Shown: positions 46,606 through 55,531, counted from the stretch's first letter. The stretch is DNA of 64,000 nt from Pseudomonas brassicacearum subsp. brassicacearum (GCF_008801605.1 NZ_VZPJ01000007.1:62001-126000), one strand, 5' to 3'. The notes: generated by a model from the letters alone, not told the origin. Program-made: numbers and translations.

Positions 46606-47610
46606 TCAATCCCCAGCCCCACGCCAAATCCCTTTCCCACTCAACCTTCCCCGATCATGGGCGACCGTAAGGTCCTGCTTCGGCCCCTTGGGCACGATCC
46701 CATTCGGGTTGATGGTCTTGTGGCTGCCGTAGTAATGGCCTTGGATGTGGGTGAAATCCACGGTCTCGGCAATGCCTGGCCACTGGTACAACTCCCGCAG
46801 CCAGTTCGACAGGTTCGGATAATCGGCGATGCGCCGCAGGTTGCATTTGAAGTGGCCGAAGTACACCGCGTCGAAGCGGATGATCGTAGTGAATAGGCGA
46901 ATATCCGCCTCGGTCAGGTATTCGCCAGCCAGGTAACGGCGGGTTGCCAGCAACGCTTCCAGCCAATCCAGTTCGGCAAATAGCCGGTCGAAGGCTTCTT
47001 CATACGCGGCTTGGGTCGTGGCGAATCCGGCACGGTACACACCGTTGTTCACCGCCGGGTAGATCCGCTCGTTCAAGGCGTCGATATCGCGGCGCAGGTG
47101 TTCGGGATACAGGTCCAGGTCGTTGCCAGTCAAGTCGTCGAAGGCACTGTTGAACATGCGGATGATTTCCGCCGATTCATTGTTGACGATGCGTTGTTGG
47201 CGTTTGTCCCACAGCACCGGCACGGTAACGCGGCCAGTGTAGTCCGGCGTGTCGGCGGTGTAGCGCTGATGCAGGAAGCTCAGGTTGTCGAGTTTGTCGC
47301 CAGTGGAGCCGTGGGTCTTGTCGAAGGTCCAGCCGTTTTCCAACATCAGGTAGCTGACCACCGACACATCGATCAAGTTTTCCAGGCCCTTGAGCTTGCG
47401 CAAGATCAGCGTGCGGTGCGCCCAGGGGCAGGCCAGGGACACGTACAAATGGTAGCGCCCGGCCTCGGCGGCAAAACCGCTGTCGCCTGAAGGGCCGGCG
47501 CTGCCGTCGGCAGTCACCCAGTGACGGCGTTGCGCCTGTTCGCGCTGGAAGGTGCCGTCCTTGCTTTCATACCACTGATCCTGCCAGCGGCCCTCGACTA
47601 ACAAACCCAT
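46606..47610 (-). CDS. Glutathionyl-hydroquinone reductase (Xi-class GST)
   Basis: The protein is 334 residues from ATG 47610, which has AGGAG seven bases upstream. The catalytic cysteine lies in YVSLACPWAHRTLILRKLKG, and the C-terminal Xi-class motifs (YLAGEYLTEADIRLFTTIIR, then FDAVYFGHFKCN) are present. These enzymes (YqjG/EcfG-like) reduce glutathionylated hydroquinones. It stands alone, convergent with cysG and downstream of the TrpD2-like gene on the same strand with a long gap. Confidence 0.9.
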   Translation of the reverse strand: MGLLVEGRWQDQWYESKDGTFQREQAQRRHWVTADGSAGPSGDSGFAAEAGRYHLYVSLACPWAHRTLILRKLKGLENLIDVSVVSYLMLENGWTFDKTHGSTGDKLDNLSFLHQRYTADTPDYTGRVTVPVLWDKRQQRIVNNESAEIIRMFNSAFDDLTGNDLDLYPEHLRRDIDALNERIYPAVNNGVYRAGFATTQAAYEEAFDRLFAELDWLEALLATRRYLAGEYLTEADIRLFTTIIRFDAVYFGHFKCNLRRIADYPNLSNWLRELYQWPGIAETVDFTHIQGHYYGSHKTINPNGIVPKGPKQDLTVAHDRGRLSGKGIWRGAGD

Positions 47611-47698
47611 CTCGATCTCCTCGGCCAATAAACGTTGGAGGCGAGTCTATTCCGATAGGTTCGGAGTAAAAGCGCAAAGGTTGGGCGCTAATGATCGG

Positions 47699-48700
47699 TT
47701 AAATCGAACGATCCCGGGCATCCCAATACTGCCGGGCTTTGTCGAACGCTTCTTCGCGCGCCAGGCCCAGGCCACGCAAGGCCAGGGCCATGGTGGCGAT
47801 CAGCGCCAGTTGTGGGTAGCTGTCCTCGACGTCGCCACGCCAGATCGCCTTCAAGTGCTCGGGATCGAGGTTTTCCGGTTTGACGTGGCGCTGCTCGGCC
47901 AATCGCGGCCATTCTTCGTCCCAACTGACGCCGCCGGTGGTGCCGTACAAGTGGCTGTCGGCGTCCGGGTTGATTTCGATCTCGCCGCCGTCGCCCTTGA
48001 TGACGATGGCGGTATCACCGAGCAAGCCGCTGGCATCGCGGTGCACGGCCTGATAGCCCGGGTGGAAGATGCTTTGCAAGCCGCACCGGGCGGCCAGCGG
48101 GTTGAGGATGCGTGCCAGGGAGTGGATCGGCGAGCGCAGGCCCAGGGTGTTGCGCAGGTCAATCATCCGCTGCATCTGCGGCGCCCAGTCCACCAGCGGC
48201 ATGAAGGCCAGGCCGCCGTTGTCCAGCGCGCTGCCGACCTGCTGCCAATCCCGGCACAGTGGGATCTGCAACAAGCCCAGCAATTGTTCGGTGTAGAGCC
48301 GACCTGCCGTATGAGCGCCGGCGCCGTGCATGAAAATCCGCACGCCGTTCTGCCCAAGGCACTTGGCCGCCAGCAGGTACCACGGCAAATGGCGTTTCTT
48401 GCCGGCGTAGGTCGGCCAGTCGAGGTCCACCGCCAACGCCGGGACTACCAGGCGTTCACGCAGGGCCTCGGTGAAACCGGCCATCTCCTCGGCACTTTCT
48501 TCCTTGTGTCGCAGCAGCATCAGGAAGGCGCCAAGCTGGGTGTCCTCGACCTTTTCGTCGAGCACCAGGCCCATGGCTTCGCGGGCTTCTTCGCGGGTCA
48601 GGTTGCGGGCACCGCGCTTGCCTTTGCCAAGGATGCGCACGAACTGGGCGAACGGGTGTTCGGCCGGGGTCTCAAGGGTCAGCGATGGGAAGTCGGTCAT
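47699..48700 (-). CDS. Glycosyltransferase family protein, YbiB/TrpD2-like
   Basis: The protein is 333 residues from ATG 48700 (MTDFPSLTLETP). It has the two-domain fold of anthranilate phosphoribosyltransferase, with LTREEAREAMGLVLDEKVED, the helical domain, and RIFMHGAGAHTAGRLYT replacing the normal phosphoribosyl pyrophosphate loop. Such proteins (YbiB, TrpD2) bind nucleic acid and are not tryptophan enzymes. The ATG overlaps the tusE stop (ATGA), so it is translationally coupled to the sulphur-relay operon. Confidence 0.88.
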   Translation of the reverse strand: MTDFPSLTLETPAEHPFAQFVRILGKGKRGARNLTREEAREAMGLVLDEKVEDTQLGAFLMLLRHKEESAEEMAGFTEALRERLVVPALAVDLDWPTYAGKKRHLPWYLLAAKCLGQNGVRIFMHGAGAHTAGRLYTEQLLGLLQIPLCRDWQQVGSALDNGGLAFMPLVDWAPQMQRMIDLRNTLGLRSPIHSLARILNPLAARCGLQSIFHPGYQAVHRDASGLLGDTAIVIKGDGGEIEINPDADSHLYGTTGGVSWDEEWPRLAEQRHVKPENLDPEHLKAIWRGDVEDSYPQLALIATMALALRGLGLAREEAFDKARQYWDARDRSI

Positions 48701-49032
48701 AAGCAATTCGTCGGTTTGGGCAGGCCCGCCAGCTTGGCGGCGAGTTTGGCGGGAGTGCCTTTGAACAATCGGTTCAGGTGCAGGCTATTGCCTTTGTCCG
48801 CGCCCAGTTTCAGTGCCGTGTACTTGATCAGCGGCCGGGTCGCGGGGGAGAGCTGGAATTCGTTGTAGAAGCCGCGCAGCAGTTCGAGGATTTCCCAGTG
48901 TTCGGGGCCGAGCTCGATGTCTTCGGCGGTTGCCAGGGCCGTGGCGACCTCGGCCGACCAGTCGTCAAGGTCGGCCAGGTAGCCGTCCTTGTCCAGCGCG
49001 ATGGCGCGGTCGCCCACGTTCAGCGTCTTCAT
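48697..49032 (-). CDS. tusE: Sulfurtransferase TusE (DsrC family)
   Basis: The protein is 111 residues. DKDGYLADLDDWSAEVATAL and LGPEHWEILELLRGFYNEF identify the DsrC/TusE fold, and the essential penultimate cysteine is in the terminal PTNCL. It receives persulphide from TusBCD and passes it to MnmA for tRNA thiolation. It overlaps tusB by four bases and the TrpD2-like gene by four bases. Confidence 0.95.
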   Translation of the reverse strand: MKTLNVGDRAIALDKDGYLADLDDWSAEVATALATAEDIELGPEHWEILELLRGFYNEFQLSPATRPLIKYTALKLGADKGNSLHLNRLFKGTPAKLAAKLAGLPKPTNCL

Positions 49033-49322
49033 AGCCAGGTGTTGACCTTGTCGTGCTCGATCGACAGCTCGACGAAACCTGAGTAGTTGATGGCTTCGGC
49101 CCAGTCTGGCGTGTCCAGGGCGCGGGCCTGGAGGTCTTCGGCGAGCACGAACAGGTTCACCCCAGCGGCCTGCAGCACCTCAAACGGTGGGCTGCCCGGT
49201 TGCAACGCGTACGTCGCGTCGCCGCACAGCAGCAGCGCATCCTGATTGCCCAGTACCCGCAGGCAACTGGCGAGGCGGTTATCGCCGAAGGGCGAATGAG
49301 ACAACACATGCAAAGTCGACAT
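49029..49322 (-). CDS. tusB: Sulfur relay protein TusB (DsrH family)
   Basis: The protein is 97 residues. STLHVLSHSPFGDNRLASCL and CGDATYALQPG match TusB/DsrH. It forms a hexameric relay with TusC and TusD. The gene touches tusC at one base (49322) and overlaps tusE by four bases, indicating equal coupled translation. Confidence 0.92.
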   Translation of the reverse strand: MSTLHVLSHSPFGDNRLASCLRVLGNQDALLLCGDATYALQPGSPPFEVLQAAGVNLFVLAEDLQARALDTPDWAEAINYSGFVELSIEHDKVNTWL

Positions 49323-49684
49323 CAGAGGGTGATCACCTGGTCGTAACGGTCAATGAGCGCGGCGATTTGCGGCGCGGTCAGAGCTTTCACGTCGCCCAGC
49401 GCCAAGGTATCGGTGGCGATACCTCGTTCGGCGGCGCTGTCGGCACAGAGGAACAGGTCCTCGACGCCGAACATCGGCAACGCCTGCAGGTTGGCGCTCA
49501 GGTCCTTTTGCTGGACCGCCTTGGCGTTTTGGTTGGCGGTGAGCTGGAACACCCCGTCATCGAGAAACAGCAGGCCGATCGGCAGGTCGAACGCACCGCC
49601 GGCCAGGACGATGTCCAGCGCTTCACGGGCGCCGGGGCCGGACCATGGGGCCTGGCGGCTGATGAGCAATAAAGACTTGGCCAT
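49322..49684 (-). CDS. tusC: Sulfur relay protein TusC (DsrF family)
   Basis: The protein is 120 residues from ATG 49684 (MAKSLLLISRQAPWSGPGAR). LLFLDDGVFQLTANQ and PMFGVEDLFLC match TusC/DsrF. Its ATG shares one base with the tusD stop (TGATG). The much longer open frame upstream is tusD in another frame and is ignored. Confidence 0.93.
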   Translation of the reverse strand: MAKSLLLISRQAPWSGPGAREALDIVLAGGAFDLPIGLLFLDDGVFQLTANQNAKAVQQKDLSANLQALPMFGVEDLFLCADSAAERGIATDTLALGDVKALTAPQIAALIDRYDQVITL

Positions 49685-50076
49685 CACGCGCCTCCAAAGC
49701 AGATCAAACGGTCGGCGTCCTGGATCGCATCGTGCAACTGGCCCAGCCCGGACAAGGCCCAGGGCGCCTCGACACTGGCCGCCGAACGCTGGTAGCGCTG
49801 GGCCTCTTCCTCGTTCAACACCCCACGACGCAACGCCGCCGCGATGCAGACCACGCCGTCGAGCTGGTTGTCGCTGACAAAGGTTCGCCATTGCCGGGGC
49901 AGGTCCTGTTCGTCCTGGGGCGTGACGACACTGGCGCAGGCGTTATAGACGCCGTCCTGATAGAAAAACAGCCGCACGATCTCATGCCCGCCCGCCAGCG
50001 CAGCCTCGGCAAACAGCAGGGCACGGCGCGAGGAGGGCGCATGGGCGGCGGAAAACAGCGCGATGGCGAACTTCAT
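49684..50076 (-). CDS. tusD: Sulfurtransferase TusD (DsrE family)
   Basis: The protein is 130 residues from ATG 50076 (MKFAIALFSAAHAPSSRRAL). The active cysteine lies in VVCIAAALRRGV. It accepts sulphur from TusA (not in this window) and hands it to TusE. It is the first gene of tusD-C-B-E-trpD2-like; the upstream gap (50077-50223) has no clear promoter. Confidence 0.94.
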   Translation of the reverse strand: MKFAIALFSAAHAPSSRRALLFAEAALAGGHEIVRLFFYQDGVYNACASVVTPQDEQDLPRQWRTFVSDNQLDGVVCIAAALRRGVLNEEEAQRYQRSAASVEAPWALSGLGQLHDAIQDADRLICFGGA

Positions 50077-50223
50077 GACAGACCCGATCAGCAAAACTGC
50101 GGCCATGATAAAGCTTTATGGGCGGTGGGGCGATTGCCAGGGAAGGGGGCGAGACCTGTTTGGTTCAGGGGCATTTAAAGAATGCTCCTGCTCGGCAGCT
50201 CCTACAGGCCACAGGGAAAGTGC

Positions 50224-50559
50224 TCAGTCCTGGAGTTTGAGGCCATGCAACTCGCAATACTCCGCCCATTCCATCCCCGCCATCTCCGCCACCTCCTTGT
50301 GCACTTCCAGGCGCTGGGCCTGGTAGTCCTGGGGTGAAGCGGCGGTCAGTTGCAGGGTCAGTTCCCAGGCAAACAGGCCCAGGCGCTCGGCCTCGGCTTC
50401 GAAGGCTTCATGCAACCGCTCGGCGCGGTACTGCGCGGCAGTCTCGCCCTTGGCCTGGGCCAGCAGCGGGTTGAGGTGGTCCAGCTCGACGCGCAGCTCG
50501 GGGCGCTCGTCGAGGAATTTTTCCAGGGCTCGTTCGTGTTGCTGTTCGGTTGCCGCCAT
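50224..50559 (-). CDS. Small conserved Pseudomonas protein, DUF6388-like
   Basis: The protein is 111 residues, strongly acidic and helical, beginning MAATEQQHERALEKFLDERP and containing GETAAQYRAERLHEAFEAEA. I recall this type as a Pseudomonas family of unknown function (DUF6388); no catalytic motif is visible. AGGAG precedes the ATG at 50559. It starts two bases after the stop of the small helix-turn-helix gene upstream, so the pair is certainly co-transcribed, which hints at a shared regulator-effector role. Confidence 0.75.
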   Translation of the reverse strand: MAATEQQHERALEKFLDERPELRVELDHLNPLLAQAKGETAAQYRAERLHEAFEAEAERLGLFAWELTLQLTAASPQDYQAQRLEVHKEVAEMAGMEWAEYCELHGLKLQD

Positions 50560-50561
50560 GG

Positions 50562-50822
50562 TCACTCCTTGGGGGATGCAGACTGCTTCTTGCTGGCCTT
50601 GGCCGCAGCCGCCAGGCATTCGAGGGCGAATTGTTCGGTGTAGGTCATCTGGATCGGCGTGGTTTCGCCCTTGACGGTGCGTTCGCCGTCGAGGATGTAG
50701 CGAATCCGCTTGTCGGTGACGCCGAGGCGCTTGGCGATCCAGGACGGTGTCTGGCCGATCTGGCTGATCAGTTTGTCGGCGTATTCGGCGGTGGGTTTGT
50801 AGAATTCGGCGTTGGGGGTCAT
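50562..50822 (-). CDS. Small helix-turn-helix protein
   Basis: The protein is 86 residues from ATG 50822 (MTPNAEFYKPTAEYADKLIS). The segment IGQTPSWIAKRLGVTDKRIR followed by YILDGERTVKGE is a Cro/XRE-type helix-turn-helix; the tail is lysine- and alanine-rich. It has no obvious ligand domain. The ATG lacks a good Shine-Dalgarno. It is upstream of and nearly abutting the DUF6388-like gene. Confidence 0.75.
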   Translation of the reverse strand: MTPNAEFYKPTAEYADKLISQIGQTPSWIAKRLGVTDKRIRYILDGERTVKGETTPIQMTYTEQFALECLAAAAKASKKQSASPKE

Positions 50823-50963
50823 GGGGTGTTCCGCGTGGCTGGTGGCAATGGCGCGACAGGGTGCGCGAATCGCAGGCCGATGTCCCGTGTAAATTTCAGT
50901 AAAGCAGCACGAAGGCCCGGGCCGCAGTGCTACAGTCCGTTTTTTTCTAGATGAGTGAACGCA

Positions 50964-51314
50964 ATGCGAATGTTGACCGTGGCCCTGGCCGCAACCTTGC
51001 TGGCCGGCTGCGCGGGTTCGGCGATGAACGAGGCCCGGACCCAGGCCCCTTACAAGACCCTGACCTCGGACAAACCCGAACAGGTCGTGGCCCAGTGTGT
51101 GCAGTTCTCCTGGCAGGACGAAGCGGTGTTTGGTGTCGATGCCGGCGCCTACCTGCAACCGGGCAAGAAGGGCGGCTCGACGGTCTACACCCGCTCTGCC
51201 GAATCGTTTGTCGATCTGCATGACGGTGCGACAGGCACCGAGTTGAGTTATTACGCCAAGCATGACGACTTCGTGGCCAAGCGCCGGTTGGCGGCGTTGG
51301 CGACGTGTCTTTAA
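50964..51314 (+). CDS. Small putative lipoprotein
   Basis: The protein is 116 residues with a lipoprotein signal: MRMLTVALAATLLAGCAGS, lipobox LAGC with cysteine at residue 16. The mature part includes DKPEQVVAQCVQFSW and a second cysteine in the terminal ATCL, which could form a disulphide. It resembles small Pseudomonas lipoproteins of unknown function. An in-frame GTG three codons earlier and an ATG two codons later are alternative starts; the Shine-Dalgarno is weak. Confidence 0.75.
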   Translation: MRMLTVALAATLLAGCAGSAMNEARTQAPYKTLTSDKPEQVVAQCVQFSWQDEAVFGVDAGAYLQPGKKGGSTVYTRSAESFVDLHDGATGTELSYYAKHDDFVAKRRLAALATCL

Positions 51315-51324
51315 GCAGATAGGC

Positions 51325-51352
51325 CGATCGCGAGCAAGCTCGCTCCCACAGG
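51325..51352. repeat. Single REP element
   Basis: ATCGCGAGCAAGCTCGCTCC with CACAGG is a single REP between the lipoprotein gene and a convergent GNAT gene. Confidence 0.8.
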
Positions 51353-51361
51353 GTTTGCGTT

Positions 51362-51793
51362 TCAATCTGTAGGCGTCAGGCGTTTCTGGAAGAAGAAGCG
51401 CTGGTGGCCCGGGGGGTAGTCGTCAATCTGGCCGCACTCGGTGAAACCGTGCCTGCGGTAGAACTCCGGCGCCTGGAAGTCGAAGGTGTCCAGCCAGATG
51501 CCCACGCAGTTTTTCTCCCGGGCCAGTTCTTCGGCCATCTGCATCAGGGTCGAGCCCGTGCCCTGGCCCCGGGCCTGTTCCGGCACCACCAGCAGCTCGA
51601 TATACAGCCAGCGGAAAAACACTCGGCCATAGAGCCCCCCGACAATTTCATCCTGTTCGTCCCGCACCAGCCAAGCCACCAGTTCAGGCACCGTCCCGCC
51701 GGTCTTGGCGGTGTTATAGGCGCGTAGCGGGGCGAGGATGGCTTGGCGTTCTTCGTCGGTGGGCGTGTCCGTGCGTTCGATTCGTAGCGTCAT
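51362..51793 (-). CDS. GNAT family N-acetyltransferase
   Basis: The protein is 143 residues. The acetyl-CoA-binding motif ELLVVPEQARGQGTGSTLMQ is intact, and FQAPEFYRRHGFTECGQIDD is the typical last strand and helix. PGHQRFFFQKRL near the C-terminus is seen in a subfamily of small GNAT enzymes without known substrates. It is a single gene. Confidence 0.88.
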   Translation of the reverse strand: MTLRIERTDTPTDEERQAILAPLRAYNTAKTGGTVPELVAWLVRDEQDEIVGGLYGRVFFRWLYIELLVVPEQARGQGTGSTLMQMAEELAREKNCVGIWLDTFDFQAPEFYRRHGFTECGQIDDYPPGHQRFFFQKRLTPTD

Positions 51794-51957
51794 CGGCGAT
51801 GTCCTTATGCAGTCAAGATGAACCGCAGGAGCCTATCTCAAAGGCTACCGTGGCGTCACCCGGTGGACGGGAGAACAGGCGCATTACGCAAACCAGGCCA
51901 TACTAGCTAGTTGCTTGATGCGATCCCCGACTTTTTAAAACAAGAAGAGGCCGACTC

Positions 51958-53685
51958 ATGAAGTTCGAATCCTTTGCCCGGACCCTCATTGCCACCACCC
52001 TGACCCTCAGCTGTTTGTATGCCCAGGCCGCCTCCCAGGCGCCAGTGGCCGCCGAGAACGGCATGGTGGTCACCGCCCAGCACCTGGCGACCCACGTGGG
52101 TGTCGATGTGCTCAAGAGCGGCGGCAATGCCGTGGATGCGGCGGTGGCGGTGGGGTATGCCCTGGCGGTGGTGTATCCGGCGGCGGGTAACCTGGGCGGG
52201 GGTGGCTTCATGACCCTGCAAATGGCCGATGGCCGCAAGACGTTCCTGGATTTCCGCGAAAAAGCGCCCCTGGCCGCCACGGCCAACATGTACTTGGACA
52301 AGGATGGCAACGTCGTCCCCGACCTCAGCACCCGCGGACACCTGGCCGTGGGCGTGCCCGGCACCGTCTCCGGCATGGAGTTGGCGTTGAAGAAATACGG
52401 CAGTAAACCGCGGGCGGAGCTGATCGCTCCGGCCATCAGGTTCGCCGAGGAAGGCTTTACCCTGGAGCAGGGCGATGTCGATCTGCTGGAAACCGCCACC
52501 GATGTGTTCAAGAAGGACATGCGCGATTCCGGGGCGATCTTCCTGCACAACGGCGAGCCCATGCAGGTCGGCCAGAAACTGGTACAAAAAGACCTCGCCA
52601 AGACCCTGCGGGAAATCTCCGCCAAGGGTGCCGACGGTTTCTACAAGGGCTGGGTCGCCGATGCCCTGGTCACCTCCAGCCAGGCCAACAAAGGCATCAT
52701 CACCCAGGCCGACCTGGACAAATACAAGACCCGCGAGCTGGCCCCGGTGGAGTGTGACTACCGCGGCTACCACATCATCTCGGCGCCGCCGCCCAGTTCC
52801 GGCGGGGTGGTGCTGTGCCAGATCATGAACATCCTCGACGGCTATCCGATGAAGGACCTGGGATTCCATTCGGCCCAGGGCATGCACTATCAGATCGAAG
52901 CCATGCGCCACGCCTACGTGGACCGCAACAGTTACCTGGGGGACCCGGACTTCGTGAAGAACCCCATCGACCATCTGCTGGATAAAAACTACGCCGCCAA
53001 ACTGCGGGCGGCGATTGAACCGCAAAAGGCCGGCGACTCGCAGAAGATCAAGCCCGGCGTGGCGCCCCATGAGGGCAGCAACACCACCCATTACTCCATC
53101 GTCGACCAGTGGGGCAATGCCGTTTCGGTCACCTACACCCTGAACGACTGGTTCGGTGCCGGTGTCATGGCAAGCAAGACCGGGGTGATTCTCAATGATG
53201 AAATGGACGACTTCACCGCCAAGGTCGGCGTGCCCAACATGTATGGCCTGGTGCAGGGCGAAGCCAACGCCATCGCGCCGGGCAAGGCGCCGTTGTCATC
53301 CATGAGCCCGACCATTGTCACCAAGGACGGCAAGACGGTCATGGTGGTGGGTACCCCGGGCGGCAGCCGGATCATCACCGCGACGTTGCTGACGATCCTC
53401 AATGTGATCGACTACGGCATGAACCTCCAGGAGGCTGTCGACGCCCCACGTTTCCACCAACAGTGGATGCCGGAGGAAACCAACCTGGAGACTTTTGCGG
53501 CCAGCCCGGATACCCGCAAGCTGCTGGAGAGCTGGGGGCACAAGTTTGCCGGCCCGCAGGACCCCAACCACATTGCCGCGATCCTGGTCGGTGCGCCGTC
53601 ATTGGGTGGCAAACCGGTGGGCAAGAACCGCTTCTATGGCGCCAACGACCCCCGTCGCAACACTGGGTTGTCGCTGGGGTATTGA
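51958..53685 (+). CDS. ggt: Gamma-glutamyltransferase
   Basis: The protein is 575 residues, a periplasmic Ntn-hydrolase. A signal peptide (MKFESFARTLIATTLTLSCL, cut after AQA) precedes the large subunit. The autocatalytic cleavage site and nucleophile threonine are in NTTHYSIVDQWGNAVSVTYT, and PLSSMSPTIV and GTPGGSRIITATLLTILNVI build the substrate site. It cleaves glutathione and related gamma-glutamyl peptides. It is followed 40 bases later by a cysteine hydrolase, possibly co-transcribed. Confidence 0.95.
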   Translation: MKFESFARTLIATTLTLSCLYAQAASQAPVAAENGMVVTAQHLATHVGVDVLKSGGNAVDAAVAVGYALAVVYPAAGNLGGGGFMTLQMADGRKTFLDFREKAPLAATANMYLDKDGNVVPDLSTRGHLAVGVPGTVSGMELALKKYGSKPRAELIAPAIRFAEEGFTLEQGDVDLLETATDVFKKDMRDSGAIFLHNGEPMQVGQKLVQKDLAKTLREISAKGADGFYKGWVADALVTSSQANKGIITQADLDKYKTRELAPVECDYRGYHIISAPPPSSGGVVLCQIMNILDGYPMKDLGFHSAQGMHYQIEAMRHAYVDRNSYLGDPDFVKNPIDHLLDKNYAAKLRAAIEPQKAGDSQKIKPGVAPHEGSNTTHYSIVDQWGNAVSVTYTLNDWFGAGVMASKTGVILNDEMDDFTAKVGVPNMYGLVQGEANAIAPGKAPLSSMSPTIVTKDGKTVMVVGTPGGSRIITATLLTILNVIDYGMNLQEAVDAPRFHQQWMPEETNLETFAASPDTRKLLESWGHKFAGPQDPNHIAAILVGAPSLGGKPVGKNRFYGANDPRRNTGLSLGY

Positions 53686-53725
53686 GTTATCGCGCGGCTG
53701 CGATATTGTTTGAAGAGGGAAGGTC

Positions 53726-54259
53726 ATGAACACCGCATTGCTGATCATCGATGTCCAGAACGCGCTGTGCTCAGGCGAAGAGGAATGCTTCGACAGCCAG
53801 CGCATCATCCGGACCATCAACGAACTGGCGGCCAAAACCCGGGCCCTGGGCTTGACGGTGATCCTGATCCAGCACGAAGAGTTGGAAGGCTCGCTGACGT
53901 ATGGTTCTGCCGCCTGGCAACTGGCCGACGACCTGCTGACCGCTGCCGATGACCTGCGGGTGCGCAAGACCACCCCCGATGCCTTCTACCAGACCGACCT
54001 GCAACCGTTGTTGCAGGCCCGAGGCATCGACCGCCTGGTGGTCTGCGGGTTGCAAACCGACTATTGCGTCAACGCTACCGTGCGCCAAGCCCATGCCCTG
54101 GGGTACGACGTGGTTTTGGCGGCCGATGCCCACTCCACGGTGGACAACGGCAGCATGGCGGCTGAGCAGATCATCGCCAATCACAACAACCGATTGGGGC
54201 GGCTGAGCAGTGCGGTATCGCGGATCGACGTGGTGCCGGCTGCCGACATCCGCCTCTGA
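53726..54259 (+). CDS. Isochorismatase-like cysteine hydrolase
   Basis: The protein is 177 residues. The catalytic triad Asp (TALLIIDVQN), Lys (VRKTTPDAFYQTDL) and Cys (CGLQTDYCVNATVRQA) is complete. These enzymes hydrolyse isochorismate, nicotinamide or ureidoacrylate-like amides; no residue pattern fixes the substrate. It follows ggt by 40 bases and precedes the regulator gene by 11 bases, so ggt, this gene and the regulator may form one transcript. Confidence 0.88.
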   Translation: MNTALLIIDVQNALCSGEEECFDSQRIIRTINELAAKTRALGLTVILIQHEELEGSLTYGSAAWQLADDLLTAADDLRVRKTTPDAFYQTDLQPLLQARGIDRLVVCGLQTDYCVNATVRQAHALGYDVVLAADAHSTVDNGSMAAEQIIANHNNRLGRLSSAVSRIDVVPAADIRL

Positions 54260-54270
54260 CCCCAAGACCG

Positions 54271-55497
54271 ATGACAGCTGACCCTCTGATCACCGCAGCG
54301 GCGCGAGCACTGGCGGCGGGGGACCCTGTCGCTGCGCTCAATCGCGTCGCGCTGCGCAACGATGCCCCGGCCCTCGCGCTTCGCGGCATTGCCATGGCGC
54401 AGTTGGGGGATCTGGTTCGGGCCAGGGCCCTGATGCGTCGGGCGGGCGCGGCCTTCGGGCCCAAGGAGGCCGTGGCACGGGCGCGTTGTGTGGTCGCCGA
54501 AGGCGAAATCGCCCTGGCGTCCCGTGACCTGGCTTGGCCGATGAAGCGCCTCGACGCCGCGCGGGCGGTGCTCGAAACCCACGACGACCGGGCGAACGTT
54601 GCGCACGCCCACACGATCGAAATCCGGCGGCTGCTGTTGATCGGTCGGCTCGACGAGGCCGAACGCAGGCTCGTTGACCTGGAGCTTGCCTGCCTGCCCT
54701 TGGCATCACGGGCGGCTTGCGAGTTAGTGGCTGCGGGAATCGCCATGCGACGGTTGCAAACACAGGCCGCCCGCGCCGCCCTCGAACGGGCCGGGCAAGC
54801 CGCAGGGCAAGCGGGAATCGGCGCGCTGAGCGCCGAAATTGAAAGCGCCTGGCGGCTACTGCGCACACCCGCCGCGCGGCTGATCGCCCGAGGCCAGGAG
54901 CGCTTGCTCCTGCTGGAAGAAGTGCAAGCGCTGTTGGCCGGGCCGGCGTTGGTGGTGGACGCGTGCCGCTATGGGATCAGCGGCGCCGGCATTCAGGTCA
55001 GCCTTGCCCGGCGTCCGGTATTGTTCGCCTTGGCGCGAGGGCTGGCTCAAGCCTGGCCTGGCGACGTGCCAAGGGAAACGCTCATGACCCAGGCCTTCGG
55101 CTTGAAACTGACGGATGAATCCCATCGCGCCCGGCTGCGGGTCGAGATGGGGCGGTTGCGTGCCACGCTTCGTCCGTTGGCTGACGTGAGGGCAACCCAG
55201 CGCGGTTTTACCCTGGTGCCGCGACATGCCGACGAGGTCGTGGTGCTGGCGCGAGTCGTCGAGGAGCCCTACGCAGCGGTGCTGGCATTGCTGGCCGACG
55301 GTGAAGCCTGGTCCAGTTCAGCCCTGGCGCTGGCGCTGGACATCAGTCAGCGTAGCGTGCAACGGGCCTTGGAGACACTGGCCGCCGCCGGTAAGGCGCA
55401 GTCGTTCGGGCGCGCCAGGGCCCGTCGCTGGTTGGCGCCACCGATGCCTGGATTCGCGACGGTATTGTTACTCACTGCGCTGCCATCGGAGGATTAG
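54271..55497 (+). CDS. Regulator with TPR-like N-terminus and two DNA-binding domains
   Basis: The protein is 408 residues, with high arginine and leucine content. Residues 1-200 are alanine-rich helical pairs resembling tetratricopeptide repeats. Residues 230-320 (RPVLFALARGLAQAWPGDVP, SHRARLRVEMGRLRATLRPL, then TQRGFTLVPR) look like an OmpR/SARP winged helix. The last 75 residues (AWSSSALALALDISQRSVQR and ALETLAAAGKAQSFGRARAR) are a second, MarR/GntR-like winged helix. No such named family is recognised. It starts 11 bases after the cysteine hydrolase and precedes the propeller gene by 34 bases. Confidence 0.78.
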   Translation: MTADPLITAAARALAAGDPVAALNRVALRNDAPALALRGIAMAQLGDLVRARALMRRAGAAFGPKEAVARARCVVAEGEIALASRDLAWPMKRLDAARAVLETHDDRANVAHAHTIEIRRLLLIGRLDEAERRLVDLELACLPLASRAACELVAAGIAMRRLQTQAARAALERAGQAAGQAGIGALSAEIESAWRLLRTPAARLIARGQERLLLLEEVQALLAGPALVVDACRYGISGAGIQVSLARRPVLFALARGLAQAWPGDVPRETLMTQAFGLKLTDESHRARLRVEMGRLRATLRPLADVRATQRGFTLVPRHADEVVVLARVVEEPYAAVLALLADGEAWSSSALALALDISQRSVQRALETLAAAGKAQSFGRARARRWLAPPMPGFATVLLLTALPSED

Positions 55498-55531
55498 GCT
55501 GCAGTCACACCCCACTGATGAGGCGAGTGAG

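Noticed and set aside
55226..55531. Upstream extension of the propeller gene
   Set aside because: The frame overlaps the regulator gene and gives a Trp/Arg-rich sequence typical of a wrong frame; the ATG at 55532 with GAGG upstream is the plausible start.
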